DNA from: Gammaproteobacteria bacterium
Lineage (GTDB): Bacteria; Pseudomonadota; Gammaproteobacteria; Eutrophobiales; Eutrophobiaceae
NCBI GenBank assembly: GCA_022826885.1
Contig: JAJDUB010000030.1
Location: 52,947-116,946 of the forward strand
DNA: 64,000 nt
Direction of reading: 5' to 3'
The position numbers and the translations under genes are program-made. Positions 39,958 through 50,477 of the stretch are shown here, piece by piece (the stretch's first letter is position 1; each line of letters begins with the position of its first letter). The notes under the pieces are model-generated. The model did no database searches. It was not told the origin of the DNA and was given only the letters and a program-made list of their open reading frames with translations.

Positions 39958-40431
39958 ATGCGAATCATAAAAAAATACCCCAACCGCCGCCTCTACGACA
40001 CAGAGATAAGCCGGTACATCACCCTGGAAGACGTCAGGAAACTGGTGCTGAACGGAATCGAATTTCAGGTCACGGATGTCAAGACCGAGGAAGACCTGAC
40101 GCGCAGCGTGTTGTTGCAGATCATCTCGGAGCAGGAGCATGAAGGCAAGCCTATCTTCAATACGCCGATGCTGACCCAACTCATCCGCTTTTACGGTAAC
40201 GCCTACCAGTCCGCGTTCAGCGATTACCTGCAGAAAAGCCTGGAGATGTTTGCCGCGCAACAACAGAGCTTACAGAAGAACTTCGAGCAGGCGGTGACGG
40301 GCAATCCCTTTGCCGCAAAAATGAGCGAGATGACGGAGCAGAACCTGGAAGCCTGGCGGCAGATGCAGAACAGTTTCTTCCAGGCCGCCGGGTTTACCGG
40401 CGAGGATAGCAAGCGTAAGGAGGGAGAATAA
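39958..40431 (+). CDS. phaR: Polyhydroxyalkanoate synthesis regulator PhaR
   Basis: 157 residues. N-terminal PHB/PHA accumulation DNA-binding domain (IIKKYPNRRLYDTEISRYITLEDVRKLV) followed by the PHB-binding domain (PMLTQLIRFYGN) and a helical tail. PhaR represses phasin and PHA genes until it is titrated by the polymer. The ATG at 39958 lies 19 nt after the thiolase, supporting a PHB-linked operon. It implies that PHA synthase genes exist elsewhere in the genome. Confidence 0.94.
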   Translation: MRIIKKYPNRRLYDTEISRYITLEDVRKLVLNGIEFQVTDVKTEEDLTRSVLLQIISEQEHEGKPIFNTPMLTQLIRFYGNAYQSAFSDYLQKSLEMFAAQQQSLQKNFEQAVTGNPFAAKMSEMTEQNLEAWRQMQNSFFQAAGFTGEDSKRKEGE

Positions 40432-40438
40432 AGATAGA

Positions 40439-41956
40439 TTACGCCATGTTGGACACGTCGTTGAGGACGTCGTCCATCATGGCGCGGGACTGTTTGGCTG
40501 AATCGCTACGTTCTATGGAGAGGTTGGCAAGGTAGTCTTCGCTCACGTCTCCGGTCACGTATTCACCGGTAAACACGGACATTTCAAACCGGTCTATGTC
40601 CGGATTCCCTTCGCTTGCCGCGTCAACCAGGTCTTCGACCTCCTGGTAGATCAGCCAGTCGGCGCCTATGGTCGCGCATACTTCGTCTTCACTCCTGCCG
40701 TGGGCAACGAGTTCGTCGGAAGTCGGTATGTCGATGCCGTAAACATTCGGATACATGACCGGCGGGGCTGCAGAGGCGAAATATACTTTTGCCGCGCCCG
40801 CATCCCGGGCCATCTGCACGATTTCCCTGGACGTGGTGCCGCGCACGATGGAATCATCCACCAGCAACACGTTCTTGCCCCGGAACTCAAGTTCGATTGC
40901 ATTCAGTTTCTGTCTTACCGATTTTTTCCTGACGCTCTGCCCGGGCATGATGAACGTGCGCGGGATGTACCTGTTCTTGATAAAACCTTCCCGGTATTTC
41001 ACGTTCAGTTCATAGGCCAGGGGCAACGCGGCGGTACGCCCCGTGTCCGGGATCGGGATGACCACATCGATATCATGTTCCGGGCGCAGCCGCAAAATCT
41101 TCGCGGCCAGCGCCTCCCCCATGCGCAGACGGGTTTTGTACACGGAGATGTTGTCAATAACGGAATCGGGTCTTGCCAGGTACACGTATTCAAAGATGCA
41201 TGGCGTAGGTTGCGGGTTTTCCGCACACTGCTCCGCAAACAGTTCGCCCTGTTCGCTGATGAAAATCGCCTCTCCCGGCGCGACGTCACGCGTGACATTG
41301 AAGTCCAGGGCGTCCATGGCCACGCTTTCGGAAGCAACGACATATTCCATTCCCCTGTCGGTAACGCGCTCTCCAAAGACAATCGGCCGTATGCCGAAAC
41401 GGTCGCGGAAGGCGAGCACGCCGACACCCGAGATTAACGCAATGGCTGAATACCCCCCGCGGCAGCGTTGATGCAGCCTGCGCACCGCAGAAAAAACATC
41501 TTCGGGCGTCAGGTCTTTTTTCAGCTTGCCGATGCGCTGCAACTCGAAAGCCAGGATATTCAGCAGAACCTCGGAATCCGATTCCGTATTGATATGTCTC
41601 AATTCATCCATGATGAGGTCCCGTTTGAGTTCTTCGCTGTTGGTGAGATTCCCGTTATGCGCCAGGGCAATTCCGTAGGGAGAGTTAACATAAAACGGCT
41701 GTGCTTCGGAGGAGGATGAACAACCTGCCGTGGGATACCTGATATGTCCGATACCCATGTGTCCCTTGAGGTTGAGCATCTGGCGGGAATTGAAGACATC
41801 CCTCACCAGGCCGTTGTTCTTGCACAGGTAAAGCCTGGCATCGTCACAGGTGACCATGCCGGCAGCATCCTGCCCCCTGTGCTGCAGGATCGTCAGACCG
41901 TCAAAGAGCGCCTGGTTGACATTCGATTTGGCAACGATTCCGATTATCCCGCACAT
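40439..41956 (-). CDS. purF: Amidophosphoribosyltransferase
   Basis: First committed step of purine synthesis: PRPP plus glutamine to phosphoribosylamine. 505 residues from the ATG at 41956, chosen because the mature nucleophile is Cys1 of [10 protein letters not shown] after Met removal. The Ntn glutaminase half contains HRGQDAAG and GHIRYPTAG; the phosphoribosyltransferase half has the PRPP loop [16 protein letters not shown] longer upstream reading frame is not used. Last gene of the accD-folC-dedD-cvpA-purF series. Confidence 0.97.
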   Translation of the reverse strand: MCGIIGIVAKSNVNQALFDGLTILQHRGQDAAGMVTCDDARLYLCKNNGLVRDVFNSRQMLNLKGHMGIGHIRYPTAGCSSSSEAQPFYVNSPYGIALAHNGNLTNSEELKRDLIMDELRHINTESDSEVLLNILAFELQRIGKLKKDLTPEDVFSAVRRLHQRCRGGYSAIALISGVGVLAFRDRFGIRPIVFGERVTDRGMEYVVASESVAMDALDFNVTRDVAPGEAIFISEQGELFAEQCAENPQPTPCIFEYVYLARPDSVIDNISVYKTRLRMGEALAAKILRLRPEHDIDVVIPIPDTGRTAALPLAYELNVKYREGFIKNRYIPRTFIMPGQSVRKKSVRQKLNAIELEFRGKNVLLVDDSIVRGTTSREIVQMARDAGAAKVYFASAAPPVMYPNVYGIDIPTSDELVAHGRSEDEVCATIGADWLIYQEVEDLVDAASEGNPDIDRFEMSVFTGEYVTGDVSEDYLANLSIERSDSAKQSRAMMDDVLNDVSNMA

Positions 41957-41978
41957 GTTCTTTACTGTTAGAGTTTCC

Positions 41979-42005
41979 GGGGACAGTTCAAATCTGTTCG
42001 CTGCC
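41979..42005. repeat. Degenerate GGGGACAG palindrome overlapping the cvpA stop
   Basis: GGGGACAGTTCAAATCTGTTC with a decayed right arm. The TGA of cvpA lies inside it, so the last cvpA codons (SEQI) derive from the element. Confidence 0.5.
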
Positions 42006-42530
42006 CTCTCCATTTTGCGGCCGGGCCGGTTCGTAACGATGATAAACGGCGATATCTTCGGAAAGAAAACCTCTGCCCCACACACAGACGCGCTGGAACG
42101 GTTCGATCAAAACCGCTTCATGCCACCATTCATGCTTCGATATCGCCGTAAACCCAGCCAGAAAAACCAGGATGGTAATTATCGCGCTTCCCAGCCCGAT
42201 TCCAAAGAAAAAACCCAGAAACCTGTCGGCAGCGGTCATACCGGTCCTGCCAAGCAATCTAACGACAAAATATCCCAACATCGTAAAAATTACCAGGCTG
42301 ATGATAAACACGCCGGCAAAAGCAATGATACTCGCGAGCACCGGTTCCAGGTAGGCCTCCAGCATGGGGGAAAACCAGCTACTGAATTTAACGGCAAGCA
42401 GCACGGCCATTATCCAGGCTGCAATGGAAAACAGGACATGCAACAGGCCGTACAGCAGTCCCATGATTGCAGACAGAAACAAAACTGCGAGAATTCCGAT
42501 ATCGACGCCTTCCACGATCAGACCCTGCAA
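41988..42530 (-). CDS. cvpA: CvpA family membrane protein
   Basis: 180 residues with four hydrophobic helices in the first ~135 and a hydrophilic tail. CvpA was named for colicin V production and is linked to envelope and purine-related phenotypes; its molecular role is unsettled. The position directly before purF is conserved. The final residues are encoded by a dispersed palindrome. Confidence 0.92.
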   Translation of the reverse strand: MQGLIVEGVDIGILAVLFLSAIMGLLYGLLHVLFSIAAWIMAVLLAVKFSSWFSPMLEAYLEPVLASIIAFAGVFIISLVIFTMLGYFVVRLLGRTGMTAADRFLGFFFGIGLGSAIITILVFLAGFTAISKHEWWHEAVLIEPFQRVCVWGRGFLSEDIAVYHRYEPARPQNGEGSEQI

Positions 42531-42594
42531 TGCATTATCTGATCCTGATGGTTGATAACAAAATTGCCGGCATGGACAGTCAGCGATCCATACG

Positions 42595-43161
42595 TTACGG
42601 ATAGTTCAGAACAAAACCATCCAGGTCCATTTCCTTTTTTATTTTGCCCTTAAGCTCCAGAGCCTTCGATTGCAGAACTTCCGGGCCTATCCTCACCCGG
42701 TACAACAAGGAGCCGTCTTTGGCTGTTACAGGTTCATCAACAACGTATGACGGATATCCCTCCGCGCGCAGTTTCTCATTGAGACTATCGGCATTCTTTC
42801 TGGAAAAACTGCCTACCTGCACGACCCATCCGGTTAACCCGGCAGTCTCGACTTCGGCTTCGGTAACATCTGCAACAGGTTCCGGTTCAGCCGCGATTTC
42901 CGTCTGCTCAGGGTTTGCGCCAACCGCCGCTACCCGGGCAGGACTGTCATCGGCTTCCTCCTCTACAGGAACAACGTCATCATGTTCCGGGATGGGCACC
43001 AGGCGCGTCGTGAATTCTTCATCCGGTTTTTCCGGAATATTGGTTCTCGTGATCCCGGTCTCAACAACACGGCTGTCGTCCAGTACCAGCGGGATCAGTA
43101 CCACGGCCAGCAGCACCAACACGGTCGTTCCGGTGATTCTTTCTTTCAATCTCTGGTCCAT
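42595..43161 (-). CDS. dedD: SPOR-domain protein DedD-like
   Basis: 188 residues from the ATG at 43161 (MDQRLKERITGTTVLVLLAVVLIPLVLDD): a cytoplasmic stub, one transmembrane helix, a Pro/Glu/Ala-rich periplasmic linker and a C-terminal SPOR domain (from about residue 108, GWVVQVGSFSRKNADSLNEK) that binds denuded septal peptidoglycan. Probably a division-site protein. It sits between folC and cvpA as in E. coli and Pseudomonas. Confidence 0.9.
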   Translation of the reverse strand: MDQRLKERITGTTVLVLLAVVLIPLVLDDSRVVETGITRTNIPEKPDEEFTTRLVPIPEHDDVVPVEEEADDSPARVAAVGANPEQTEIAAEPEPVADVTEAEVETAGLTGWVVQVGSFSRKNADSLNEKLRAEGYPSYVVDEPVTAKDGSLLYRVRIGPEVLQSKALELKGKIKKEMDLDGFVLNYP

Positions 43162-43184
43162 TTGCAGTTTCACAGTGGATGGAA

Positions 43185-44516
43185 TTAATTCCGCCCCCAA
43201 TTACACTCCAGGCAGTCTATTGCAGCGCCGACGGTTACGAAAGAACCGGTAACTATTATCCTGTCACCAATCCGGGCGTCGGCTTCGGCCTGTGACAAGG
43301 CATCCCGGACAGTTTTAAACTGTTTGATTTTACCAGCATCTTCGTACCTGCCCAACGCGCCGGTTAATTCCCTCAGATCCGCTGCACGGTCTTCCTGTAA
43401 TTCAGCCAGGTACCAGTAATCGGCAATTTGCGCCAGTTGCTCAAAAACGGCGCCATGATTCTTGTCCTTGAGCATGCCGATCACGATGTGGGTTTCACCG
43501 ACTTTGGGAATTTTCTTTAGATTCTCGACCAATGCCGAAACAGCCTGCCGGTTATGCGCAACATCAAGAATACATGGGGTTTTTCCGGGCACGACCTGGA
43601 ACCGGCCGGCAAGCCTGAAATCCCGCAGGCAAGCCTTTACGGTTTCCGGGCTGACTGGAAATTCATCAGCCAGGGTTTCCAGCACCATCAGCACGCCGGC
43701 GGCATTCTGCACCTGCCTGTCATTATTGATGCCGGGCTTGGGCAAACCCTCATAGACCGTATCGGAACCCCTCCAGGTCCAGGTATCCGTATTTATTGCA
43801 GCGGTGAAATCCCTGCCGGCCTGGTACAGCAGGGCGTTTGTTTCCCGCGCACAGTCTGCAATGGACTCCGGAGCGGCCGGGTCTGAACAGATTGCCGGTC
43901 GCCGGCGCCTGAATATTCCCGCTTTTTCCCTGCCTATGGCCTCCCTGGTATATCCCAGCCATTTCTCGTGGTCCAGGTCGATCGTCACCACCAGGGCGAT
44001 ATCGGCATCCAGTATATTCACGGCATCCAGCCGGCCGCCCAGTCCGACTTCCAGTATCGCAATATCCAGCCCCGCGTGCTGGAATATGTCCAGCGCCGCC
44101 AGTGTCCCGAATTCAAAATAGGTCAGGGAAATATCCCCGCGCGCCCGGTCAATACGGTCAAATGACTGACAGAGCTGTTCATCCGTCACCTGCTTGCCGT
44201 CAATGCAAATCCTTTCGTTGTACCTGGTCAAATGCGGTGAAGTGTAGGCGCCAACCCGGTAACCGGATTGCCTCAGCATGGCATCCAGCATTGCCGCGCT
44301 GGAGCCTTTGCCGTTTGTGCCGGATATGCTGATAACCTTGCTGTCAGGTGTCAGCAGGCCCATTCTCTGCGCCACCCTGTTGCAGCGGTCCAGACCCAGT
44401 TCAATGGCTGTGAAGTGCAGGCTTTCCTGCCACGCCAGCCAGTCAGCCAGACAGGTGAACCTGGGCGCATGTGCCTGGTGCGGTCCGGAGAAAATTTTCG
44501 GGACGGAACTCATCAT
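43185..44516 (-). CDS. folC: Dihydrofolate synthase / folylpolyglutamate synthase
   Basis: Mur-ligase-fold enzyme adding glutamate to dihydropteroate and then to folates. About 443 residues, with the P-loop GTNGKGSSAAM, the omega loop region and the C-terminal glutamate-binding domain. The ATG at 44516 overlaps the accD stop (TGATG); a GTG one codon earlier is possible. It follows accD in the conserved order. Confidence 0.95.
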   Translation of the reverse strand: MMSSVPKIFSGPHQAHAPRFTCLADWLAWQESLHFTAIELGLDRCNRVAQRMGLLTPDSKVISISGTNGKGSSAAMLDAMLRQSGYRVGAYTSPHLTRYNERICIDGKQVTDEQLCQSFDRIDRARGDISLTYFEFGTLAALDIFQHAGLDIAILEVGLGGRLDAVNILDADIALVVTIDLDHEKWLGYTREAIGREKAGIFRRRRPAICSDPAAPESIADCARETNALLYQAGRDFTAAINTDTWTWRGSDTVYEGLPKPGINNDRQVQNAAGVLMVLETLADEFPVSPETVKACLRDFRLAGRFQVVPGKTPCILDVAHNRQAVSALVENLKKIPKVGETHIVIGMLKDKNHGAVFEQLAQIADYWYLAELQEDRAADLRELTGALGRYEDAGKIKQFKTVRDALSQAEADARIGDRIIVTGSFVTVGAAIDCLECNWGRN

Positions 44517-45370
44517 CACGATTTATGGCAAAGAATGGACAATATTGACGCTATCGTATCCCGCATGTCCCGCCTGCGGGTAATCATATCGATGTTGCCG
44601 TGTTCCAGCAGGAACTCACTTTTCTGAAATTCCTCCGGCAGGGTCTCACGTACAGTCTGTTCAATGACACGGGGACCGGCAAAACCTATCAGGGCGCCCG
44701 GTTCGGCAATATTGATATCTCCAAGGGTGCCGAGGCTTGCCGATACGCCGCCCATTGTAGGGTTTGTCAGCACCGAGATATAGGGCAAACCGGCACTGCG
44801 CAGTTTACCAAGAGCGGAACTTGTTTTTGCCATCTGGAACAGCGATATCAGGGCCTCCTGCATGCGCGCGCCGCCGCTGGCAGAGAAGCAGACGAGTGGA
44901 ACATGGCGATTAATACAGACATCGACGGCGCGTACAAACCGCTCTCCCACGACCGAACCCATGGAACCGCCCATGAACTCAAACTCAAAGGCTGCGGCAA
45001 CCAGGGAGATGTTCCTGACATTGCCCCGGATCGCCACCAGGGCGTCATTTTCACCGGTTTCCCTGTTGGCGCTTGTCAGCCTGTCCTTGTATCGCCTGCT
45101 GTCGCGAAATCTCAGCTTGTCAACCGGTTTGATACCAGGACCGATTTCTTCCCGGTCATCCGAGTCAAGGAAGCTGTCCAGCCTTGCCCGGGCGCTGATA
45201 CGCATGTGCCGGCCGCATTTAGGGCAAACTTCCAGGTTGCGGGTGAGTTCCGCGCGATAAAGCGTCGCGTTACAACTGTCGCACTTGGTCCATACCCCCT
45301 CAGGTACAGACCTCCGGTTAGCGCTGTTGGTCTTTATCCTCGAAGGAAGCAGTTTATCAAGCCAGCTCAT
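44516..45370 (-). CDS. accD: Acetyl-CoA carboxylase carboxyltransferase subunit beta
   Basis: Transfers carboxyl from biotin to acetyl-CoA for malonyl-CoA synthesis. 284 residues with the N-terminal zinc ribbon Cys30-Cys33-Cys49-Cys52 and the crotonase-like carboxyltransferase core ([35 protein letters not shown]). The partner accA is elsewhere. It follows trpA by 11 nt and overlaps folC by one base. Confidence 0.97.
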   Translation of the reverse strand: MSWLDKLLPSRIKTNSANRRSVPEGVWTKCDSCNATLYRAELTRNLEVCPKCGRHMRISARARLDSFLDSDDREEIGPGIKPVDKLRFRDSRRYKDRLTSANRETGENDALVAIRGNVRNISLVAAAFEFEFMGGSMGSVVGERFVRAVDVCINRHVPLVCFSASGGARMQEALISLFQMAKTSSALGKLRSAGLPYISVLTNPTMGGVSASLGTLGDINIAEPGALIGFAGPRVIEQTVRETLPEEFQKSEFLLEHGNIDMITRRRDMRDTIASILSILCHKS

Positions 45371-45381
45371 TTTATTCGCCG

Positions 45382-46191
45382 CTACGCCGCCTTATCCAGG
45401 GAAAACCGGACCGGAGAGATAAATGAACCGATCTCTGCAGCAATATCCGCTCCTGCCGTTGCTGCAATATGAATCGTCTCGACCAGCGCGCTGCCGATGA
45501 CGACGGCATCACAATAACCTGCAACCTGCGCAGCCGTCCCGGCGTCTTTTATCCCGAAACCGACGGCTAAAGGCAAATCGGTCTTGCTTCTTACCAGGCG
45601 TAATTTTTCCGACACGTCCAGCGCGTCAGCCTGCTTGCCTCCGGTAGTCCCCTTGACGGAAACATAATACAGAAATCCCGAGGCAATCCCGGCGATGGTT
45701 TCAATCCGCCGCTCCGTAGTATTGGGCGTAACGAGAAAAATCTGGTCGAGACCCCGGGCGCGTAAATGACGGTTCAGCAATGCCGCTTCTTCGGGCGGCA
45801 TATCCACAATGATGACTCCGTCAACCCCGGCCGCGGCGGCAGTCCCGGCAAATTCCTCGTAACCGAAAATTTCAACAGGATTTAAATAACCCATCAGTAT
45901 CACCGGGGTTTGACTGTCAAACCGGCGGAATTGCTCTACCATCTCCAGAACGTTTGCCAGCGCAACCCCTTGTTCCAGCGCGCGCTCATTGGCGCGCTGG
46001 ATCACGGGGCCGTCCGCCATCGGGTCTGAAAACGGGACTCCCAGTTCAATCAGGTCCGCCCCGTGACGCACCAGGGCCTGCATTATATCCGGCGTAACCT
46101 GCGGGTTCGGGTCCCCGGCTGTGACAAAGGTAACCAGCGCTTTCCTGTTCTGCTGCCTGAGTGCCTGGTATGTGGATGAAATACGACTCAT
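45382..46191 (-). CDS. trpA: Tryptophan synthase alpha subunit
   Basis: Cleaves indole-3-glycerol phosphate and channels indole to TrpB. 269 residues from the ATG at 46191; catalytic Glu49 and Asp60 ([15 protein letters not shown]) occur at exactly the classical numbers. The phosphate-binding GFGI and late Gly/Ser loop (VIGSALVE) are present. It follows trpB after a 79-nt gap containing a small palindrome. Confidence 0.97.
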   Translation of the reverse strand: MSRISSTYQALRQQNRKALVTFVTAGDPNPQVTPDIMQALVRHGADLIELGVPFSDPMADGPVIQRANERALEQGVALANVLEMVEQFRRFDSQTPVILMGYLNPVEIFGYEEFAGTAAAAGVDGVIIVDMPPEEAALLNRHLRARGLDQIFLVTPNTTERRIETIAGIASGFLYYVSVKGTTGGKQADALDVSEKLRLVRSKTDLPLAVGFGIKDAGTAAQVAGYCDAVVIGSALVETIHIAATAGADIAAEIGSFISPVRFSLDKAA

Positions 46192-46247
46192 CTGCTGACG
46201 GGTACCTGAAGTATACAAACACTATAGACTACAACAATCCGGGTAAA

Positions 46248-46268
46248 GGGGACAGCACTTTCGTGTCC
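46248..46268. repeat. Short GGGGACAGCAC/GTGTCC palindrome between trpB and trpA
   Basis: GGGGACAGCACTTTCGTGTCC, a diverged member of the GGGGACAG palindrome family, sits 2 nt from the trpB stop. Confidence 0.5.
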
Positions 46269-46270
46269 GG

Positions 46271-47461
46271 CTAAAGCGTGATCCCTTCCATGTCCGCGAT
46301 GGTTTCGATGTCCTTGTCGCCGCGGCCGGATAAATTGATGACAACCGTCTCTTCACTGTCCAGTTGTCCTGCAATTTTCATCACATGCGCGAGCGCATGG
46401 CTGGATTCCAGCGCCGGCATGATCCCTTCCGTACGAGTCAGGTCATGGAAGGCGGCAACGGCCTCCGCGTCATTGACCGCCACGTATTCCACCCTGCCGC
46501 TGTCCTTCAGCCAGGCATGCTCCGGCCCCACGCCGGGGTAATCAAGCCCGGCAGAAATGGAATGAGTCGGCTGGATCTGGCCATGCTCGTCCTCCATCAG
46601 GTAGGTCCTGTTGCCGTGCAGGACACCGGGTTTGCCGGCGCTCAAGGGCGCTGCATGGCGACCGGTAGGCAGGCCCAGGCCGCCGGCTTCAACTCCGATT
46701 AACCGGACCGAAGCATCCTCCAGGAAAGGGTGAAACAACCCGATGGCATTGGAGCCGCCGCCGACACAGGCGACGAGCGCGTCCGGCAGTCTGCCGGTCG
46801 CTTCCAGACATTGCTGCCTGGTTTCCCTGCCGATTATCGACTGCAGGTCCCTGACCAGTACCGGATAGGGATGCGGCCCGGCCACGGTGCCGATAATGTA
46901 GAACGTATCGTCCACGTTGCTTACCCAGTCCCGCATGGCTTCATTCATGGCATCCTTGAGAGTCTGCGAACCGGAAGTGACTTCTTCAACTACGGCTCCC
47001 AGCAACTTCATCCGGAAAACGTTCACGGCCTGGCGCCGTATATCTTCGGCGCCCATGTACACGACACACTCGAGGCCGAGCCGGGCGGCAACCGTGGCAG
47101 TGGCCACGCCGTGCTGGCCTGCGCCGGTTTCAGCAATGATGCGGGATTTCCCCATCCGCTTCGCCAGCAGGGCCTGGCCCACCGTATTATTGACCTTATG
47201 GGCGCCGGTATGATTCAGGTCCTCGCGCTTCAGGTAGATTTGAGCGCCGGCCAACTTGCCGCTCCACCTGTGCGCGTGATACAGGGGCGACGGCCGGCCC
47301 ACGAAAGTTTTAAGGTCGCGGTCGAACTCTGCCAGGAAGTCTTCATCCTGAATGTACTTCTCATAGGCGCGGGTCAACTCTTCCAGGGGTTCAATCAGGG
47401 TCTCAGCGACGAACCGGCCCCCGTACATGCCGAAATGGCCCTGTGAATCAGGCACTGTCAT
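46271..47461 (-). CDS. trpB: Tryptophan synthase beta subunit
   Basis: PLP enzyme condensing indole and serine. 396 residues; the PLP lysine is Lys89 in HTGAHKVNN, and the GGGSNAIG phosphate loop and the catalytic Glu of AETGAGQHG are present. The ATG at 47461 overlaps the trpF 3' end by 14 nt, indicating coupled translation. Catalysis couples it with TrpA encoded next. Confidence 0.97.
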   Translation of the reverse strand: MTVPDSQGHFGMYGGRFVAETLIEPLEELTRAYEKYIQDEDFLAEFDRDLKTFVGRPSPLYHAHRWSGKLAGAQIYLKREDLNHTGAHKVNNTVGQALLAKRMGKSRIIAETGAGQHGVATATVAARLGLECVVYMGAEDIRRQAVNVFRMKLLGAVVEEVTSGSQTLKDAMNEAMRDWVSNVDDTFYIIGTVAGPHPYPVLVRDLQSIIGRETRQQCLEATGRLPDALVACVGGGSNAIGLFHPFLEDASVRLIGVEAGGLGLPTGRHAAPLSAGKPGVLHGNRTYLMEDEHGQIQPTHSISAGLDYPGVGPEHAWLKDSGRVEYVAVNDAEAVAAFHDLTRTEGIMPALESSHALAHVMKIAGQLDSEETVVINLSGRGDKDIETIADMEGITL

Positions 47462-48074
47462 TAACGTGTAAAACCTCGCGTATGAAATTCTTAATTGCTT
47501 CCTTGTCCTTGATTCCCTTGTCAAGTTCGACGCCGCTGCTTACATCGACCGCATACGGCCTGCAAACCTCGATCGCCCGGCGCACGTTGGCAGCCGTCAA
47601 CCCTCCGGCAAGAACGACGGGTCTGGACAAATCAGGCGGGATTATACTCCAGTCAAAACTCATGCCGGTCCCGCCGGGGACGGTTTCGGAATGGCTGTCC
47701 AGCAGCAGGGCCGAAGCGCCGGCATAGCGCCGGCAGATATTATGCAAATCGATGTCCGGCTTGATTCTCACAGCCTTGATATAAGGCCTGCCGAAACTGC
47801 CGCAAAACTCCGGCTCTTCATTACCGTGAAACTGGATTATGTCCAGGGGAACGGTTTCCAGCACGGCAGAGACGAATGACCTTTCCGGATCAACGAACAG
47901 TCCGACGCTGGCGGCGAACGGCGGCAACCGGCTGATTATTTCCCGAGCCGCGAGCGGCTCAATATAACGGGGGCTGGGCCGGTAGAACACGAAGCCCAGG
48001 GCATGCGCGCCCGCATCGACTGCCGCGAGTGCGTCCTCGCTTCGGGTAATACCGCAGATTTTGACCCTTGTCAT
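47448..48074 (-). CDS. trpF: Phosphoribosylanthranilate isomerase
   Basis: TIM-barrel Amadori isomerase of tryptophan synthesis. 208 residues with the general base Cys7 (KICGIT) and the C-terminal [10 protein letters not shown] phosphate region. Stand-alone (not fused to TrpC). The start overlaps the truA stop (ATGA) and the end overlaps trpB, so fimV-truA-trpF-trpB reads as a tightly packed operon. Confidence 0.96.
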   Translation of the reverse strand: MTRVKICGITRSEDALAAVDAGAHALGFVFYRPSPRYIEPLAAREIISRLPPFAASVGLFVDPERSFVSAVLETVPLDIIQFHGNEEPEFCGSFGRPYIKAVRIKPDIDLHNICRRYAGASALLLDSHSETVPGGTGMSFDWSIIPPDLSRPVVLAGGLTAANVRRAIEVCRPYAVDVSSGVELDKGIKDKEAIKNFIREVLHVNDSA

Positions 48075-48859
48075 AGATAAAAGTCTCCATGGCGGTCTGC
48101 ATGTTGACAGGGAATTCCATATTTTTCAGGATAATTGACGGCCGCCAGGTAGAGTCCGTCCGGCGCCGCGGTCACGCCGCCGCAGTCCCTGCTTCTCGCC
48201 TCAAGCACGTCATTCTCCCAGCCCACTGCATGCTTGCCCATTCCGATTGCCATCAGCACGCCTGCGATATTGCGCACCATGTGGTGCAGGAAGGCGTTGG
48301 CTTCAACCACTATGATCACGTAGTCGTTTTCCCTTTTGACAGTCAGGCTCAAAACGTTTCTCACAGGCGTTTTCGCCTGGCAGGCGGCCGCCCGGTAGGA
48401 AGTGAAGTCATGTTCGCCGACCAGCGAGGCCGCGGCCTCCGACATTTTGCCGGCATCCAGGCGGCGGCACTCCCAGGTGACGTAACCGTGGCTCAGGCCG
48501 GGACGCGCCGGCCTGTTCAGGATAATATACCTGTAAATGCGACTCGTGGCCGAGTAACGGGCATGGAAATCCGCCTGAACGGGTTTTGCCCAGGTCAGGC
48601 TGATGTCTCCGGGCAGGTGGGTGTTTGCGCCCAGAACCCAGGAATGACTATCACGCTCAGCATCTGATTCAAAGTGGACCACCTGGCTCAGCGCATGCAC
48701 ACCTGCGTCCGTTCTGCCGGCACAGGTCACAGCTACCGTATGGTCGGCGACCGCCGACAGGGCAGCTTCCACGCGCGCCTGGACCGATGACGAGTGTTTC
48801 TGTATTTGCCAGCCTGAATACCGGGATCCGTCATATTCAACGCCGGCGGCAATTTTCAT
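48071..48859 (-). CDS. truA: tRNA pseudouridine(38-40) synthase
   Basis: Isomerises uridines 38-40 of tRNA anticodon arms. 262 residues from the ATG at 48859, with catalytic Asp51 in GRTDAGVHALSQ and the late FLHHMVRNIAGVL motif. A GTG one codon upstream is a possible alternative. Overlaps trpF by 4 nt and starts 9 nt after fimV. Confidence 0.96.
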   Translation of the reverse strand: MKIAAGVEYDGSRYSGWQIQKHSSSVQARVEAALSAVADHTVAVTCAGRTDAGVHALSQVVHFESDAERDSHSWVLGANTHLPGDISLTWAKPVQADFHARYSATSRIYRYIILNRPARPGLSHGYVTWECRRLDAGKMSEAAASLVGEHDFTSYRAAACQAKTPVRNVLSLTVKRENDYVIIVVEANAFLHHMVRNIAGVLMAIGMGKHAVGWENDVLEARSRDCGGVTAAPDGLYLAAVNYPEKYGIPCQHADRHGDFYL

Positions 48860-48868
48860 CACGGAAAG

Positions 48869-50443
48869 TTAACCTGACTTTGCCTGTTCCAGTAACTCCC
48901 GGGCCTCTTCCCGTTGTGCCGCATTGCCTTCCGACAGGACTTCATCGAGGATGGCCCGGACGTTTTCCGTATCTCCCAGTTCCAGGTAAGCCCTTGCCAG
49001 GTCAAGCTTGTTCTGTACCGTATCTTCTTCATCTTCTGTTGCACCGGAGAGGTCTTCTTCTCCCGCTTCGGTTTCATCTGTGGTGGCCGGTTCTGTTTCT
49101 TCCACATCATCTTCATCGGAGACAGCCGTCTTTTTATCACGGGTCACCTTGACAAAATCGGGCCGGACTGAAGCGGCGGGGACTGAAAATCCCTTTGGGG
49201 CACGAGCGAGTTTTCTGCGCAGCAGCAACCCTCCGGCCAGAAGCAGCGCCATGCAGGCCAGCGCAAGCAGCCAGTACTCCCTGACCCGGTCATATACCGA
49301 CTCGTACATTGGACCACTCAAAGCCTCAACCGCAGAGTCATAGGCGGTTCCTATGCGCTCCGACAGGTCAGGTCCAGGCTCAGCCTGTTCGGTGATTCCC
49401 CGCGCCTGCAGTGCGGCAAGTTCATCATCCTTGAGTTCGACCAGGCGCCTGAGATCTTCAATAATGGTCTCTGCCTCGGTCAGCTTGTCTCCAAGTTCAA
49501 TGTTTTCCTGTGATAACTCTTCAACCTGCTCGTTTGCCAGCGCCAGGGCCTGCTGCCGGGAAGCCCCGTCCGGTTCGACCGCGGCAACGCTGTCACCTTC
49601 CAGATCCCCCTCGCCGACCGGCACCAGGCGCAATCCTCCGTCAACCGCAATCGTACCGGTACCGGCCAGCCAGCCGGCATCCACCGCGGGCAGGCCGCGG
49701 GCTTGCCGCCAGACGTTGTTCTGGACCAGCACTTCGGCAAATGCCTCAGCCGCCGACAGCGCCTGCATTTCAAAGTCGCTCGGCATCCACAGGTCCGCGC
49801 CCGCTTTCAGCCAGTTTATATTGTCGTAACTGAAGGCATCGGGATTCGTGCGCAACAAGGCCAGCATCATCTGCTGAATGGAAACGGAACTGTCCGGGCG
49901 CAGTTCCCGGGCAATTTCCCACAAGGTATCATTGCGGACGACCTCGTACTTGCGGGAGTCGCGGACCGCTGCCCTGACATCCTGCCAGTCATCTGCGACC
50001 GCACTGGCGGTGTCTGCCGGCGTGTCGCCGGAGTCGTACGGCGGCGTATCAAGTTCCAGGGTGTATTCCCTGAACAAACGCCCCCTGGACCAGGCCGCCT
50101 TCAACAAAAAATGCAGCAGGGGCGCCCGCACTGCCTCATCGCTGTGGATACGGATATAATCCGCGCCGTCCGCGCCGCGCTTCAGTTCGAATTGCAACTG
50201 GTTAAGCGCCGGGGACCATTCAATGCCGGCCCAGCGAAACCCGGCAACATCGGCCAGGCCGACGCTGAGGCTGTCCTGTTCATCGGCGGATACGCCCGAG
50301 AGCGGGATTTCCGCTTCCAGGGGCTCGCCCGGCCCCGATTTCAGGCTGATATCTCCCAGGTTCAGGGCAAATGCCCACGCCGGAATCAACAACGCCAGCA
50401 ATAATGTGGTTAATGCCTGAAACCTCGTTTTTCTCTGATTCAT
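48869..50443 (-). CDS. fimV: FimV/TspA-family pilus and cell-pole assembly protein
   Basis: Inner-membrane, peptidoglycan-binding scaffold linked to type IV pilus and secretion assembly and polar organisation. 524 residues: signal peptide (about 1-26), FimV N-terminal domain opening LNLGDISLKSGPGEPLEAEI, LysM-like segment near YEVVRNDTLWEIARELRP, coiled coil around residues 290-350, one transmembrane helix (LLALACMALLLAGGLLL), an acidic linker and a TPR-like C-terminal FimV motif. It is shorter than the ~900-residue Pseudomonas protein. The asd-fimV-truA order is conserved. Confidence 0.93.
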   Translation of the reverse strand: MNQRKTRFQALTTLLLALLIPAWAFALNLGDISLKSGPGEPLEAEIPLSGVSADEQDSLSVGLADVAGFRWAGIEWSPALNQLQFELKRGADGADYIRIHSDEAVRAPLLHFLLKAAWSRGRLFREYTLELDTPPYDSGDTPADTASAVADDWQDVRAAVRDSRKYEVVRNDTLWEIARELRPDSSVSIQQMMLALLRTNPDAFSYDNINWLKAGADLWMPSDFEMQALSAAEAFAEVLVQNNVWRQARGLPAVDAGWLAGTGTIAVDGGLRLVPVGEGDLEGDSVAAVEPDGASRQQALALANEQVEELSQENIELGDKLTEAETIIEDLRRLVELKDDELAALQARGITEQAEPGPDLSERIGTAYDSAVEALSGPMYESVYDRVREYWLLALACMALLLAGGLLLRRKLARAPKGFSVPAASVRPDFVKVTRDKKTAVSDEDDVEETEPATTDETEAGEEDLSGATEDEEDTVQNKLDLARAYLELGDTENVRAILDEVLSEGNAAQREEARELLEQAKSG

Positions 50444-50477
50444 GACGGTCTCCCCCGTGAATAAACCGTATGGATAG

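Noticed and set aside
46192..46270. Trp attenuator or leader peptide between trpB and trpA
   Set aside because: No Trp-codon run or alternating stem set; only one dispersed palindrome is visible.
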